A stretch of 64,000 bases of DNA from CADCWK01 sp035944555 (lineage in GTDB: Bacteria > Chloroflexota > Chloroflexia > Thermomicrobiales > UBA6265), in the NCBI GenBank assembly GCA_035944555.1, contig DASZAY010000030.1:12083-76082 (forward strand), in the 5' to 3' direction. The position numbers and the translations under genes are program-made. Below, one piece after another: positions 43,746 to 52,890 of the stretch (positions are counted from its first letter, which is position 1; each line of letters starts with the position of its first letter). A model generated the notes under the pieces. It did no database searches and was not told the DNA's origin. It saw only the letters and a list, made by a program, of their open reading frames with translations.

Positions 43746-43803
43746 TTGGGTACTGATGACTGGCGCAACTGGTCAACGGGAACGAAGGGAGGAGGGACGA
43801 ACG

Positions 43804-45954
43804 ATGACTCACCGCCAGTCAGACAGGCCATCTCCCACGACCCGGATCGTCGGCCGGCCCCCGGTTCCGACTGTTCCACCAGGGCGAGTCACCGCCACCT
43901 ACGCCTATGGTCCGGCGCTCCGTGTACTGCGCTACGAGCCCGCCACCTGCCGCCCCCAGCACCTCGACGGCGTTACCGGCCTGTGGCGGTTCGGACGTGG
44001 GCCGGATGCCTGGCCGCTGTACCGCCAGGAGGCGCTGCCACCGGACCGGACAGTGCCGATCCACGTGGCGCTGTGCGAGCAGGATACCGACGAGTTGACC
44101 CGGCTCGGTTGGACGTCCGTGTCGCCGGGGCTGACAGCGGGGCCATGGCAGGCGGCCTGGACTGAGGCACTCGCCGGTCGCCCGATCGTTATCCACGCCC
44201 CGCTCGATGCGCAGGGAGAACGGCAGGCCACACGCCTCGCGAGGACGCTCACCCCGGCCGCCACCAGCGTCGGGATCGTGCTCTATCCCGATGTGCCTCC
44301 CGGCGGCACCGTCGCTGACGCCTTGGCGGCCATCGGCGCGGACATGGCGCGAGCCCTGATCTCGATGTCCGGGCAACCATCGATCCCTGGCGCCCCGGCG
44401 CCGGCCGGAGCCCGGGTTGGACCGGACAGCATGGCACCCGGGAACGGGAACGGTGTCGCCACTTCCACGACAGTCACCCGGGACGACTCCCACCCTGGCT
44501 CCCCGCCTGATCGCCTCCCACTCCCGCCATTTCCCTTGGACGTCCTACCTCCCGGCGTACGGACCTACGTGGCGGAGAGCGCCAAATCGCTTGGCGTCGC
44601 GCCAGCATCGATCGCCGTCCCCCTGCTGGCGCTGGCCGGCGCGGTAGCTGGTGATCGGTACGTCCTACGGACCAGTCGCACCCGCCGGCTCGTCCCGATG
44701 CTCTGGGTGATGCTGGTCGCGGAGCCGGACCGAGCCGCCTCTGCCATCGGGGCCGCCCGGCTGGGTTTCGATGCGGTTTCAGCCCGAGCGACGCCACGCT
44801 ACACGGACGCAATGGCGGAAGATGAAGACGGCCCCAGGCGCCGGCTCCCCGCTCCGGTGGACAGCCGCGACGCGGCCCCGCTCCTGCTGTCCCGGGGTCG
44901 GGTCCGCTCGACGGATCTTGCCGCCGAGCCGCTATCGTCCCTGCTCGCGAGAACTGGAACTATCGCCCTCATCTCCGGCGATCAGGCTGGCCAGCAGGCG
45001 CTGCCGGTCCAACCTGGATCGCGATGGGACAGCGATCGTGAAGCACTCCTCTGCGCGTGGTCAGGCAGGCAACTTACCTTCGAAATCCCATCGGAGTTGC
45101 CGAAGACGATCCCCCGTCCGGTGATCAGCATCGTCGACATGGTTGCGCCCGATCGGTTCCCAACGGTAATCGCCGATGACCAGCAATCGGGGACGATCAG
45201 CCGGTTCCTCCTAGTCATGGACGATGCGTCGTCAGTGGCACCAACGGGCAGCGGCCCCAGCGTCGACGACGAGACGGTCGCGGCCCTGATCCGGGTCCTC
45301 GAGCGGATCGATGACCCGTCCCCTACCCGATCGCGCCGCACCGGGAACCCGCCCGTTGGCCCGGTCATCGCCGCGACAACCCCGAAAGTGATCCTTCCGG
45401 GAGCGGCGGCGGCTAGCGTCTGGACAGGGTGGCTCGCTGACAACGCCGGCTGGAGGCGTCGCGCCACCGGCCTCGAGCAGGAAATCGCTCTCCACTGGCC
45501 GGTGCAGGCGGGCCGACTGGCGCTGATCCTCCATATCCTGTGGTCGGCGGAGAGAGATGGTGCGGTTTACGACGTGCTACCGCTCGCACGCCTTCGCGAC
45601 GCGCTGGTCCTTTCCGACTGGCTCCGCGATCACGCGCTGCAGATCCACGCAACGCTGGTTCGGTCCTCTCACCACACTCCGTTCGATGACGCGACGTCGT
45701 CCGACACCGTCGAACTCACGTCGCTCGGTGAGCTCATCACCCGTCTCGCCAGAGTCCTCCGCGACTCTCCGGATACCTGGATGACGCGGACCGACCTGGC
45801 GCGTCGGGTCGGGTCGCCACGGTTCGCCGAGGTGCGTTCGGCACTGGAGCAGATGGAGGCTGACGGGATCGTCCAGCGCCACGACTTCCCGACCCGTACC
45901 CGAATCAGCGAGCGGTGGCAACTCGCAACCGCAGAACCTCCTACCCCGACCTGA
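43804..45954 (+). CDS. Degenerate TOPRIM plus DUF3987-like (primase-helicase related) protein
   Basis: 716 residues. Residues about 85-160 resemble a TOPRIM domain of phage-type primases (PIHVALCEQDTDELTRLGWTS, then the HAPLDAQGERQATRLA region) but the DxD is reduced to one Asp (D135). Residues about 238-660 resemble DUF3987 (PPFPLDVLPPGVRTYVAESAKSLG), yet the Walker A is lost (LWVMLVAEPDRAAS, no GKS/T). The C-terminus has a winged-helix-like segment (about 660-705). ATG 43804 follows GGGAGGAGG. No integrase, phage or plasmid gene is near. It is either a retained relic of an element or a repurposed protein. Confidence 0.6.
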   Translation: MTHRQSDRPSPTTRIVGRPPVPTVPPGRVTATYAYGPALRVLRYEPATCRPQHLDGVTGLWRFGRGPDAWPLYRQEALPPDRTVPIHVALCEQDTDELTRLGWTSVSPGLTAGPWQAAWTEALAGRPIVIHAPLDAQGERQATRLARTLTPAATSVGIVLYPDVPPGGTVADALAAIGADMARALISMSGQPSIPGAPAPAGARVGPDSMAPGNGNGVATSTTVTRDDSHPGSPPDRLPLPPFPLDVLPPGVRTYVAESAKSLGVAPASIAVPLLALAGAVAGDRYVLRTSRTRRLVPMLWVMLVAEPDRAASAIGAARLGFDAVSARATPRYTDAMAEDEDGPRRRLPAPVDSRDAAPLLLSRGRVRSTDLAAEPLSSLLARTGTIALISGDQAGQQALPVQPGSRWDSDREALLCAWSGRQLTFEIPSELPKTIPRPVISIVDMVAPDRFPTVIADDQQSGTISRFLLVMDDASSVAPTGSGPSVDDETVAALIRVLERIDDPSPTRSRRTGNPPVGPVIAATTPKVILPGAAAASVWTGWLADNAGWRRRATGLEQEIALHWPVQAGRLALILHILWSAERDGAVYDVLPLARLRDALVLSDWLRDHALQIHATLVRSSHHTPFDDATSSDTVELTSLGELITRLARVLRDSPDTWMTRTDLARRVGSPRFAEVRSALEQMEADGIVQRHDFPTRTRISERWQLATAEPPTPT

Positions 45955-46067
45955 CCGATACACCGGATTTCGATTGGCAGCGAGTATCTGGTCGATCCTG
46001 GACCAGCTCGTCTCCCCTGACCCCGCGCGATCGATGGCTAGCCCCGACCGACTTAAGGACTCAGGAT

Positions 46068-46095
46068 GGCCCCGGCGATCAAGATCGCCGGGGCC
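46068..46095. terminator. Bidirectional hairpin between convergent genes
   Basis: GGCCCCGGCGATC AA GATCGCCGGGGCC, between the DUF3987-like gene (+) and the UspA gene (-). Inner pairs must open to form the loop. Confidence 0.7.
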
Positions 46096-46131
46096 GTACG
46101 GTGCCGGAATCGCTGCTTCGGGAACGTCGGA

Positions 46132-47028
46132 TCAGTCGCCGCCTGCGCCGGCCGGGACGACACAGACCGGCGCCACGCCCGACCGGATCAACTGGTCGGT
46201 GACGCTGCCGGAGAGCAGTCGGTCGATGCCCTGCCGGTTGTGCGTCGCCATGACGATCAGATCACCGGACTGGGCCAGCCCCTCGATCGCGATGCCCGGG
46301 CTGCCGGTCAGGAACTCGGAAGAATTGGCTACTCCGGCCCGGTCGAGTTCCGCGGACGCGGTCGACAGCCACTGCCTGGCGCTGGCCTCGGACTCCTCAT
46401 AGACCTGCTCGACGTTCATGCCAAGTCCTGCGTCCTGGACCATTCCCGGCGTGGAAAGCGGGACGAGGTTCAGCGTCGAGACGACGACGACCGGCACGCC
46501 CAGACGTGACGCCAGCGCCGACGCGATTGGCAACGCTCCAGCGGACACGTCGCTCCCGTCCAGCGGCAGCAGGATCCGGCGGAACGCATCCGGCGCCTTG
46601 CTCGTCGCGCCGAGCGCACTGTCGTACTGCTCGTCCCGGTCATGGATCACCGCGACCGGGACCGGGCTCTTTCGAATGACGTCTTCCGTCACCGAGCCGA
46701 AGGCCATCCGCGTCAGCCCACCATGCCCGCGGGTGCTCATCACTATGAGGTCTGCCCCGGTGCTCCGGGCCTGGGTCACGATGGCGTCCGGGATGTTGCC
46801 CCGACCGATCCCGTGGTCGACGGTCACGTCGCGGGCATGGCCGTCCAGTGCGCTGGAGATGGCCGGAAGTTCCTGTCCCGTTGGGTCATCACGACCTTCC
46901 TCAACGTGGAAGACGGTCAGCCGGGCGCCGGCCGGAGCGAGACCCAGCGCCAGCGGGAACGCCTGCGCCGAGAGCGGCGAGCCGTCGAAAGGAACCAGGA
47001 TGCGTTGTCCGGGAGTCTGTGTCGTCAT
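46132..47028 (-). CDS. Tandem universal stress protein (two UspA domains)
   Basis: 298 residues made of two UspA domains (about 1-140 and 150-298). Each begins with ILVPFDGS or ILLPLDGS and ends with a nucleotide-binding loop: TRGHGGLTRMAFGSVTEDVI in the first and HNRQGIDRLLSGSVTDQL in the second; the second has lost the first Gly of the G2xG motif pattern. ATP binding is likely for the first. ATG 47028 is chosen since GGAGG lies 8 nt upstream; a GTG three codons earlier would overlap the RBS. Divergent from the trans-sulfuration gene. Confidence 0.88.
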   Translation of the reverse strand: MTTQTPGQRILVPFDGSPLSAQAFPLALGLAPAGARLTVFHVEEGRDDPTGQELPAISSALDGHARDVTVDHGIGRGNIPDAIVTQARSTGADLIVMSTRGHGGLTRMAFGSVTEDVIRKSPVPVAVIHDRDEQYDSALGATSKAPDAFRRILLPLDGSDVSAGALPIASALASRLGVPVVVVSTLNLVPLSTPGMVQDAGLGMNVEQVYEESEASARQWLSTASAELDRAGVANSSEFLTGSPGIAIEGLAQSGDLIVMATHNRQGIDRLLSGSVTDQLIRSGVAPVCVVPAGAGGD

Positions 47029-47213
47029 GAGAATCACCTCCGTCGGATGAACCGTGAGCGATGGATCGCCGTTCGGGCTGCCTGCCGTGACGCCAGCGCT
47101 CGTCCGCTACCACCGCCTCAGCCGCATTCCCTGCGCCGTCATCGCGCCCGGCCAGTGCTAGACTCGCGATCTGACGACCGATCCCCTCTCGCATCACATC
47201 ACAGGAGCACACC

Positions 47214-48482
47214 GTGTCCACCGAGCAAGGCAGGCCGGATGGCCAGAACGGCACCGGGAAGGGCGGCGGACGCCTGTCCGGAGCGGGCTTCGCGACCCGC
47301 AGCGTCCACGGTGGAGAGCGGCAGGGCATCCCTGACTACACGAGCACCGTCACGCCGATCCACTCCAGCGCCTCCTACTTCTACGATGACACCACGGACC
47401 TCGATGCCGTCTTCGCCAATGAGCGGCAGGGATACGTCTACACGCGCTACGGCAACCCGACCCTGCGCGCGCTTGAGCAGGCGGTCGCGGCACTGGAAGC
47501 CACCGAGGATGCGGTGACCTACGCGTCGGGCATGGCCGCAATCCACGGCGCCATCCTGCTCGACGCGCGGGCCGGCGACCGGATCGTCGCCGGGCGTGAC
47601 GTCTACGGTGCCACCTACGCCATCCTGTCGCGGCTATTCACGTCCCTCGGGATCGAGACGACCTTCGTCGACACGCGTGACCTCGACGCGGTCGCCGCGG
47701 CCGTGGCGGAGGTCAAACCGACGCTCGTCGTCGTCGAGACGATCTCCAACCCCCTGGTCCGGGTCGCCAACATCCCGGCACTGGCCCGTATCGCCCATGA
47801 CAGCGGCGCGAAGCTGATGGTCGACAACACCTTCGCCTCGCCGCTGCTCGTCAACCCGGCTCGCCTTGGTGCCGACACGGTCGTGCACTCCGCGACCAAG
47901 TACCTCGGGGGTCACGGCGACTCCACCGCCGGCGTCGTCGCCACGTCGGCCGAGCGGGCGCTGTCCCTGCGCGAGGACGCCAAGCTGACCGGGCCGACCC
48001 TGGGCGCCTTCGAAGCCTGGCTGATCCTCCGGGGGATCAAGACCCTTCCCCTCCGCGTCCGCGCCCAAAGCGACGGCGCCGCGCGGCTGGTCGAGTGGCT
48101 GCGCCAGCACCCCTTGGTCGACCGCGTGTTCTACCCGAACGACGCCGAGCTCGGCGAAACAGCGGCGATCTTCAATGACCACCGCCGGGGCGGGATGCTG
48201 GCCTTCGAGATCCGTGGGGCTGACCGGCCGGACGCGTTCCGGTTCATGGAGGCGCTCAAGCTGATCATCCCGGCCACCACCCTGGGCGATGTCTACACCC
48301 TTGTTCTCCACCCGGCGATGTCGTCACACCGCGCCCTGACCGCCGAGCAGCGTGAGGAGATCGGCATCCGCGAGGGTCTGATCCGCCTGTCGACGGGCAT
48401 CGAGGATTTCGAGGACATCACGGGTGACATCGACCAGGCGCTCCAGGCAGCGGTCGGTGCGGCGGTCACCGCTGGGGATTAG
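47214..48482 (+). CDS. Cys/Met-metabolism PLP enzyme (cystathionine gamma-synthase/lyase family)
   Basis: 422 residues, fold-type I. Family motifs: YTRYGNPTLRALEQAVAALE, SGMAAIHGA, VVVETISNPLVRV, MVDNTFASPLLVNPARLGAD and the PLP lysine in HSATKYLGGHGD; C-terminal LHPAMSSHRAL and IRLSTGIEDFEDI. Reactions in the family include cystathionine gamma-synthase, cystathionine gamma-lyase, O-acetylhomoserine sulfhydrylase and methionine gamma-lyase; the sequence does not settle which. GTG 47214 follows AGGAG. First of a run of five plus-strand genes. Confidence 0.9.
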   Translation: MSTEQGRPDGQNGTGKGGGRLSGAGFATRSVHGGERQGIPDYTSTVTPIHSSASYFYDDTTDLDAVFANERQGYVYTRYGNPTLRALEQAVAALEATEDAVTYASGMAAIHGAILLDARAGDRIVAGRDVYGATYAILSRLFTSLGIETTFVDTRDLDAVAAAVAEVKPTLVVVETISNPLVRVANIPALARIAHDSGAKLMVDNTFASPLLVNPARLGADTVVHSATKYLGGHGDSTAGVVATSAERALSLREDAKLTGPTLGAFEAWLILRGIKTLPLRVRAQSDGAARLVEWLRQHPLVDRVFYPNDAELGETAAIFNDHRRGGMLAFEIRGADRPDAFRFMEALKLIIPATTLGDVYTLVLHPAMSSHRALTAEQREEIGIREGLIRLSTGIEDFEDITGDIDQALQAAVGAAVTAGD

Positions 48483-48563
48483 CGATCGAACCCGGCAGTC
48501 CGCCGGTGACGCGCTCCTCCGGCATGACAGCGACTCACGACGCCCCACCCCGCGGAGAGACCC

Positions 48564-49382
48564 ATGACCGATCCCACGCCAATCCGCCCGCCGGTCGAGG
48601 GACCGCGCTGGCCCTCCGGGTTCCGGAGCGCCCAGACGATCCTGGTCGACGCCCAGGGTCCGCCGGACGACCTCGCCGGCCGCTACGCGACGACCGGGCT
48701 GACCCGCCTGCTGACGGTCTTCGCCGACCTCGGCGTGCGCTGCACCGTCGTCTGGACGGCCGATGGCGCTTTGGCCCAGCCCGGTCTGCTCCAGGAGAGC
48801 CGGTCGCAGGGGCACGGCACGGCCCTGACCGTCCACGACATCAGCGACCCGCGCCAGCTTGGCGCCGCGCTCAACGATCTTGCCGGGCGGCTGACCGGCC
48901 CGGCGCCGGGCATCGTCCTGCCGCCGCTGGTCGGACCGGCCGCCTCGCGGGTAAACATGCTCGCCGCGACGCTGGCGGATGCCGGCTTCTCGTGGGTCGC
49001 CGACGCCATGCTCGGCACCGACGTCCCTTTCCGCACGGTCACCGCCGGGCAGGCCGCCGTCCGCCTGCCCCTCCCGGCACGAGCCAGCGACGCCGGCCTC
49101 GATACGGACCTGGTCTCCGATCAGCTCGTCGTCAACTGGCGCGACGACCTGGACGTCCTCCGGGATGAAGGGGCACTCCAGGTACTTCGGCTCTCGGCTT
49201 GGCGCAGTGGCCGGCCTGGCACCGCCCGCGGCATCACCCGCTTCTTCGACTACTCCGTCGAGTTGGGTGATGTCTGGATGGCGCGTGCCGACGAGGTCGC
49301 CGCCTGGTGGGACCAGCGCGAGCGCGGTGACATTCCTTTCTCATCCCGCAGCGACGCCTCTTCGACGACGGAGGACCAGTGA
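48564..49382 (+). CDS. Polysaccharide-deacetylase-like (NodB fold) protein lacking metal residues
   Basis: 272 residues. The order of elements follows the carbohydrate esterase 4/PuuE family: LVDAQGP at strand 1, TRLLTVFADLGVRCTVVWT, LLQESRSQGHGTALTVHD, and a C-terminal VELGDVWMARADEVAAWW. The metal-binding Asp-Asp and H-x3-H of active enzymes are replaced (VDA and GHGTALTVHD), so it is probably not a metal-dependent deacetylase. No signal peptide. Its stop overlaps the amidohydrolase start (TGATG), so the two are translated together. Assignment rests on pattern and is moderate. Confidence 0.6.
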   Translation: MTDPTPIRPPVEGPRWPSGFRSAQTILVDAQGPPDDLAGRYATTGLTRLLTVFADLGVRCTVVWTADGALAQPGLLQESRSQGHGTALTVHDISDPRQLGAALNDLAGRLTGPAPGIVLPPLVGPAASRVNMLAATLADAGFSWVADAMLGTDVPFRTVTAGQAAVRLPLPARASDAGLDTDLVSDQLVVNWRDDLDVLRDEGALQVLRLSAWRSGRPGTARGITRFFDYSVELGDVWMARADEVAAWWDQRERGDIPFSSRSDASSTTEDQ

Positions 49383-50989
49383 TGGCCGCTTCCCGCACCG
49401 TGCTCTATAACGGCCCGATCCGGACGATGGACCCGGCCAACCCGCGCGTCGAGGCGGTCGTCTTCGGCGCGGGCCGGGTCATGTACGCCGGCGACGAGCA
49501 GACTGCCCGTGCCATCGCTGGCTCCGGAGCCGAGGCGATCGACCTTCGCGGCCGGACCGCTACCCCCGGCCTCAACGACGCTCACGCCCATCCCAAGTAT
49601 CTGGGCCAGGCTCTGCTGGACATCGATCTGACCCTGGACGAGCCCGCTCCCCTCGCCACGCTGATCGAGCGGATGCGCGTCGGCGCCCTGGAGCGACCGG
49701 ACCGGGAATGGATCATCGGGCAGGGGTACGACGACAACCTGCTTCACGAGCAGCGCCACCCTACCCGGCACGACCTGGACGCGGCCGTTCCGGATCGCCC
49801 GGCGCTCATGCTGCGGGCCGACTACCACGTCGGTGTCGCCAACACGCGCGCCCTGGAACTGGCCGGGTTCGACCGCACCACGCCCGACCCGGACAACGGC
49901 CGGCTGGACCGCGACGAGCACGGGGAACTGACGGGGGTGCTGCGCGAATCCGTCCTCAACACCATGCAGGCCGTTCCACCCCCGCCAACCGTCGACATGC
50001 TGGCCGAGGCGCTGGTCCGCGCCGGTGACCTCTACCGCTCGCTGGGCGTGACCAGCATCGCGGAGGCAGGCATTCGCCGACCGGAGGAGATGCTCGCCTA
50101 CCAGCGCCTCAACGAGCAGGGTCGCCTGCCGCTGCGCACCTACCTGATGATGATCATCGAGAACACCCTCGACGACCTGGCTGCCTTGGGCGTCCGGACC
50201 GGGTTCGGCGATGAGTGGGTGCGGATCGGCCCTGCCAAGCTGTTCGCCGACGGGACCATCGGTGGCCGGACGGCGAAGTTCCGGGAGCCCTTCGTCGGCG
50301 AGTCGGACAACACCGGACTCCTGATGCAGCCCGCAGAGGAGATCCACGCCGACGTGCTCCGGGCGCACCGGGCCGGCTTCCAGGTCGCAATCCACGCCAT
50401 CGGCGACGCCGCGATCGACACCGTCCTCGACGCCTACGAAGCCGCCCTGCTCGACACCCCGCGCCCGGACCACCGCCACCGGATCGAGCATTGTTCGATC
50501 GTCGACGAGGCGACCATCCAGCGCATCGCCCGGGTCGGCGCGGTACCCGTGCCCGGCACGTCGTTCCTCTACTACTTCCGCGACGGCTACGTGAACAACC
50601 TCGGCTACGACCGGATCCGCTACGCCTACGGCATCAAGACCTACAACCACTACGGGGTCATGGCCGCCGCGTCGACCGACTGCCCGGTCGTCTCCCCCGA
50701 TCCGATGGTCGGGCTCCAGACGATGATGACCCGACTGGATATGCAGGGCCGCCCGGTGCATGTGGAGGAGGCTGTCTCGCTGGATGACGCCCTGCGGGCC
50801 TACACCGTCGCCGGTGCCTATGCCTCCTTCGAGGACCAGCTCAAGGGGCAGCTCAAGGCGGGACAGCTCGCCGACGCGGTGATCTTCGATCGCGACCTTG
50901 GCAGCGTAGAGCCCGGTGAGATCACCCAGGCGCGGGCCGACATGACCATCCAGGGCGGTGAGGTCGTCTACGAGCGCGGACAGAACTGA
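49382..50989 (+). CDS. YtcJ-type amidohydrolase (Amidohydro_3 family)
   Basis: 535 residues, metal-dependent hydrolase fold. Metal/active-site motifs: LNDAHAHPKYLG (HxH), AIHAIGDAAIDTVLDAYE, HRIEHCSIVDE and the C-terminal ASTDCPVVSPDPM. YtcJ-like proteins are cytosolic exoenzyme-like amidohydrolases of unknown substrate; several act on amides or N-acyl compounds. ATG 49382 is fused to the preceding stop (TGATG). A GTG one codon earlier is the alternative. Pairing with the NodB-like gene suggests a shared substrate class, but this is inference. Confidence 0.88.
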   Translation: MAASRTVLYNGPIRTMDPANPRVEAVVFGAGRVMYAGDEQTARAIAGSGAEAIDLRGRTATPGLNDAHAHPKYLGQALLDIDLTLDEPAPLATLIERMRVGALERPDREWIIGQGYDDNLLHEQRHPTRHDLDAAVPDRPALMLRADYHVGVANTRALELAGFDRTTPDPDNGRLDRDEHGELTGVLRESVLNTMQAVPPPPTVDMLAEALVRAGDLYRSLGVTSIAEAGIRRPEEMLAYQRLNEQGRLPLRTYLMMIIENTLDDLAALGVRTGFGDEWVRIGPAKLFADGTIGGRTAKFREPFVGESDNTGLLMQPAEEIHADVLRAHRAGFQVAIHAIGDAAIDTVLDAYEAALLDTPRPDHRHRIEHCSIVDEATIQRIARVGAVPVPGTSFLYYFRDGYVNNLGYDRIRYAYGIKTYNHYGVMAAASTDCPVVSPDPMVGLQTMMTRLDMQGRPVHVEEAVSLDDALRAYTVAGAYASFEDQLKGQLKAGQLADAVIFDRDLGSVEPGEITQARADMTIQGGEVVYERGQN

Positions 50990-51095
50990 CGGCACGGAGA
51001 CGCGTCGCGGGCACACATCCCGCGACCACCGGGTCAGTCCGCTCACTGGGCCATCTGTCCCGGTCCTCCCACCCTCGACAGGAGAATCCCCCCGC

Positions 51096-51776
51096 ATGGT
51101 TAGCATCACCTGGGTCGGTCACGGCACCTGGTATCTCGACGCCGATGGACACGGAGTGCTCGTCGACCCGTTCGTCGACAGCAACCCCTCCGCCACACGG
51201 AAGAACACCGATCTCACCCCGGATACGATCCTCCTGACGCACGCTCACGGCGACCATGTCGCGGATGTCGTGGACATCGCAAAGCGCTCCGGTGCGACGG
51301 TCTACGCGATCGTCGAGCTTGCCGGCTGGGTCCAGAAGCAGGGCGTCGAGAACACGGTCGGCTTCAACATGGGCGGAACCGTCTGGTTCCCCGGTGGTTC
51401 CGCGAAGATGACGCCGGCCTGGCACTCGTCCGTTACGCCGGACGGCGCTGTCTCGACGCCGCCAGCGGGCTTCGTAGTCCGCTTCGGTGGCCGGACGATC
51501 TACTTCGCGGGCGACACGGCGCTGTTCGGGGACATGCGCCTGATCGGCGAGGAAGGGCTCGACATCGCCGTCCTGCCGATTGGTGACCACTTCACGATGG
51601 GACCGGAGGACGCCGTCAAGGCGGCGGAAATGCTCGGCGCGCCGGTCATCCTTCCCGGACACTACAACACCTTCCCGCCCATCCAGCAGGACGTCGCGGC
51701 ATTCGCTGATGCCGTCGCAAGCAGGACGTCCAGCCGGGTAGAGATCTTCCAGCCAGGCGAGACGCGCGAGCTATGA
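51096..51776 (+). CDS. UPF0173-type metallo-beta-lactamase-fold metal-dependent hydrolase
   Basis: 226 residues. All metal ligands of the MBL fold are visible: THAHGDH (HxHxDH), H in the AWHSS segment, AGDTALFGDM (Asp) and PGHYNTFPP (His). The N-terminal VSITWVGHGTWYLDADGHGVLVDPF is the UPF0173/YtkL signature. Substrate unknown for the family. ATG 51096 has GGAGA upstream. It overlaps the next gene by ATGA. Confidence 0.9.
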   Translation: MVSITWVGHGTWYLDADGHGVLVDPFVDSNPSATRKNTDLTPDTILLTHAHGDHVADVVDIAKRSGATVYAIVELAGWVQKQGVENTVGFNMGGTVWFPGGSAKMTPAWHSSVTPDGAVSTPPAGFVVRFGGRTIYFAGDTALFGDMRLIGEEGLDIAVLPIGDHFTMGPEDAVKAAEMLGAPVILPGHYNTFPPIQQDVAAFADAVASRTSSRVEIFQPGETREL

Positions 51777-52192
51777 CGGCCGACGATGCCACCCGCAAAT
51801 CGGCCGGGAACGACGGGCCTTCCGGCGCGACGTCGGCCCCGGCCACACCGGGTCGTGCCGAACTCAACGCCGAGATCGCCAGGACCGCCTTCCAGCGCAA
51901 GGCGGTCTCGCGGCTGTCCGTCGCCGAGATCCATGACCTCGCCTCGACGTTCTTCCGGGAGCGCGGTTATCGCGTCGGCAAGACCGGCCGGCCAGGCCAG
52001 CTGTTCGTCATGGGGCCCGCCGAAGGGGCACTACCTCGCGTCACTGGTGAGGTCAATGTGCAGGCCAACGTCGGCCGGGGACAGACGCAACTGATTCGCC
52101 TCGATGCGGCCGGCGAGAAGCTGGGTCCCACGATGGCGGACTTCCACGCGCACCTGCGGGCACAGCGCCGCGCTGGGAACGAAACCAGGTAA
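51773..52192 (+). CDS. Small protein of unknown function
   Basis: 139 residues, no recognised family. The N-terminal 30 residues are Ala/Ser/Pro-rich and probably disordered; residues about 45-125 are compact and mixed (SVAEIHDLASTFFRERGYRVGKTGRPGQLFVMGP), with the feel of a small alpha/beta nucleic-acid-associated domain, which is only an impression. It is translationally coupled to the MBL-fold hydrolase (ATGA) and is the last gene before a terminator, which supports its reality. Confidence 0.65.
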   Translation: MTADDATRKSAGNDGPSGATSAPATPGRAELNAEIARTAFQRKAVSRLSVAEIHDLASTFFRERGYRVGKTGRPGQLFVMGPAEGALPRVTGEVNVQANVGRGQTQLIRLDAAGEKLGPTMADFHAHLRAQRRAGNETR

Positions 52193-52239
52193 GGCGCGGA
52201 TCCGATGGCTCGGGGCTAGTCGAGCTGGGGAAACGGAAG

Positions 52240-52272
52240 ACGGCCGCCGGAACGGATCCGGCGGCCGTTTCT
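52240..52272. terminator. Bidirectional hairpin between convergent genes
   Basis: 12-bp perfect stem ACGGCCGCCGGA / TCCGGCGGCCGT with ACGGA loop, then TTCT. Between the small protein (+) and the DUF3072 gene (-). Confidence 0.75.
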
Positions 52273-52298
52273 CGTCGCTGCAAAGCGGCGTCGTGCCG

Positions 52299-52571
52299 CT
52301 ACTTCCGGTCGCCGTCCGGGGTACCCCGGCCTGTCGCCTTCTGGAGCTCGTCGATCATCTCGGACGCCGCTGACTTGGTCAGCTCGGGATCCAGGTCATC
52401 CTCGGACCGGCCCGCCTGCTGCAGCAGCGTCCGGAGGTAGGAAGCCTGCGGGCCGGTCATCGGCTCACCGCCCGTGGTCCACTCGGACGGATCCTTGACG
52501 GCGTTCTGAGTCTCTTCAGGGACCTTGTCGAACAACTCGCTCTTGTCCGTGCTGGTTCCGTTGTCACTCAT
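52299..52571 (-). CDS. DUF3072 domain protein
   Basis: 90 residues, hydrophilic. Residues about 22-80 (NAVKDPSEWTTGGEPMTGPQASYLRTLLQQAG) match DUF3072, a small domain of unknown function with a conserved MTGPQxxYL motif. No membrane helix or catalytic motif. ATG 52571 follows AGGAGA on the minus strand. Monocistronic; divergent from iorA. Confidence 0.85.
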   Translation of the reverse strand: MSDNGTSTDKSELFDKVPEETQNAVKDPSEWTTGGEPMTGPQASYLRTLLQQAGRSEDDLDPELTKSAASEMIDELQKATGRGTPDGDRK

Positions 52572-52890
52572 GTGGTTGGTCTCCTAGATGGGTTTTGCGC
52601 GAATGGCACAGGCTCGTTCTGCGATCCCGCCCGTCCTCATCCCTAAAGCACAACCGGTGCCACGCTAGATCATCCGTTCTATTCCCGATCTGTAGCATCA
52701 CCAAGCACCTCTTGTCCATATTCAGTCATTGAGTAATCATCCTTATCCTATTTCAGCATGGTGATTCATCGGTTCATTTCCTTCGGAAAGTCGCCTAGTT
52801 GCACCTGCGAATGAGTACTATAATTATCAATCGTACGCCCGGGATCGCCGGGAACGCTCACCCTCGGTGTCGAGGAAAGGCCAGGTTGTC
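52572..52890. other. AT-rich divergent region before iorA
   Basis: 319 nt without a gene. 52680-52830 is clearly AT-richer than the surroundings. A perfect -10 consensus TATAAT at 52819-52824 serves iorA, about 66 nt before its ATG; the best -35 (TAGTTG, 52796-52801, 17-nt spacing) is weak. No riboswitch was recognised. Confidence 0.5.

Noticed and set aside
49250..51109. Long antisense frame opposite the YtcJ amidohydrolase
   Set aside because: Shadow frame with no recognisable domain; amidohydrolase metal motifs are on the plus strand.
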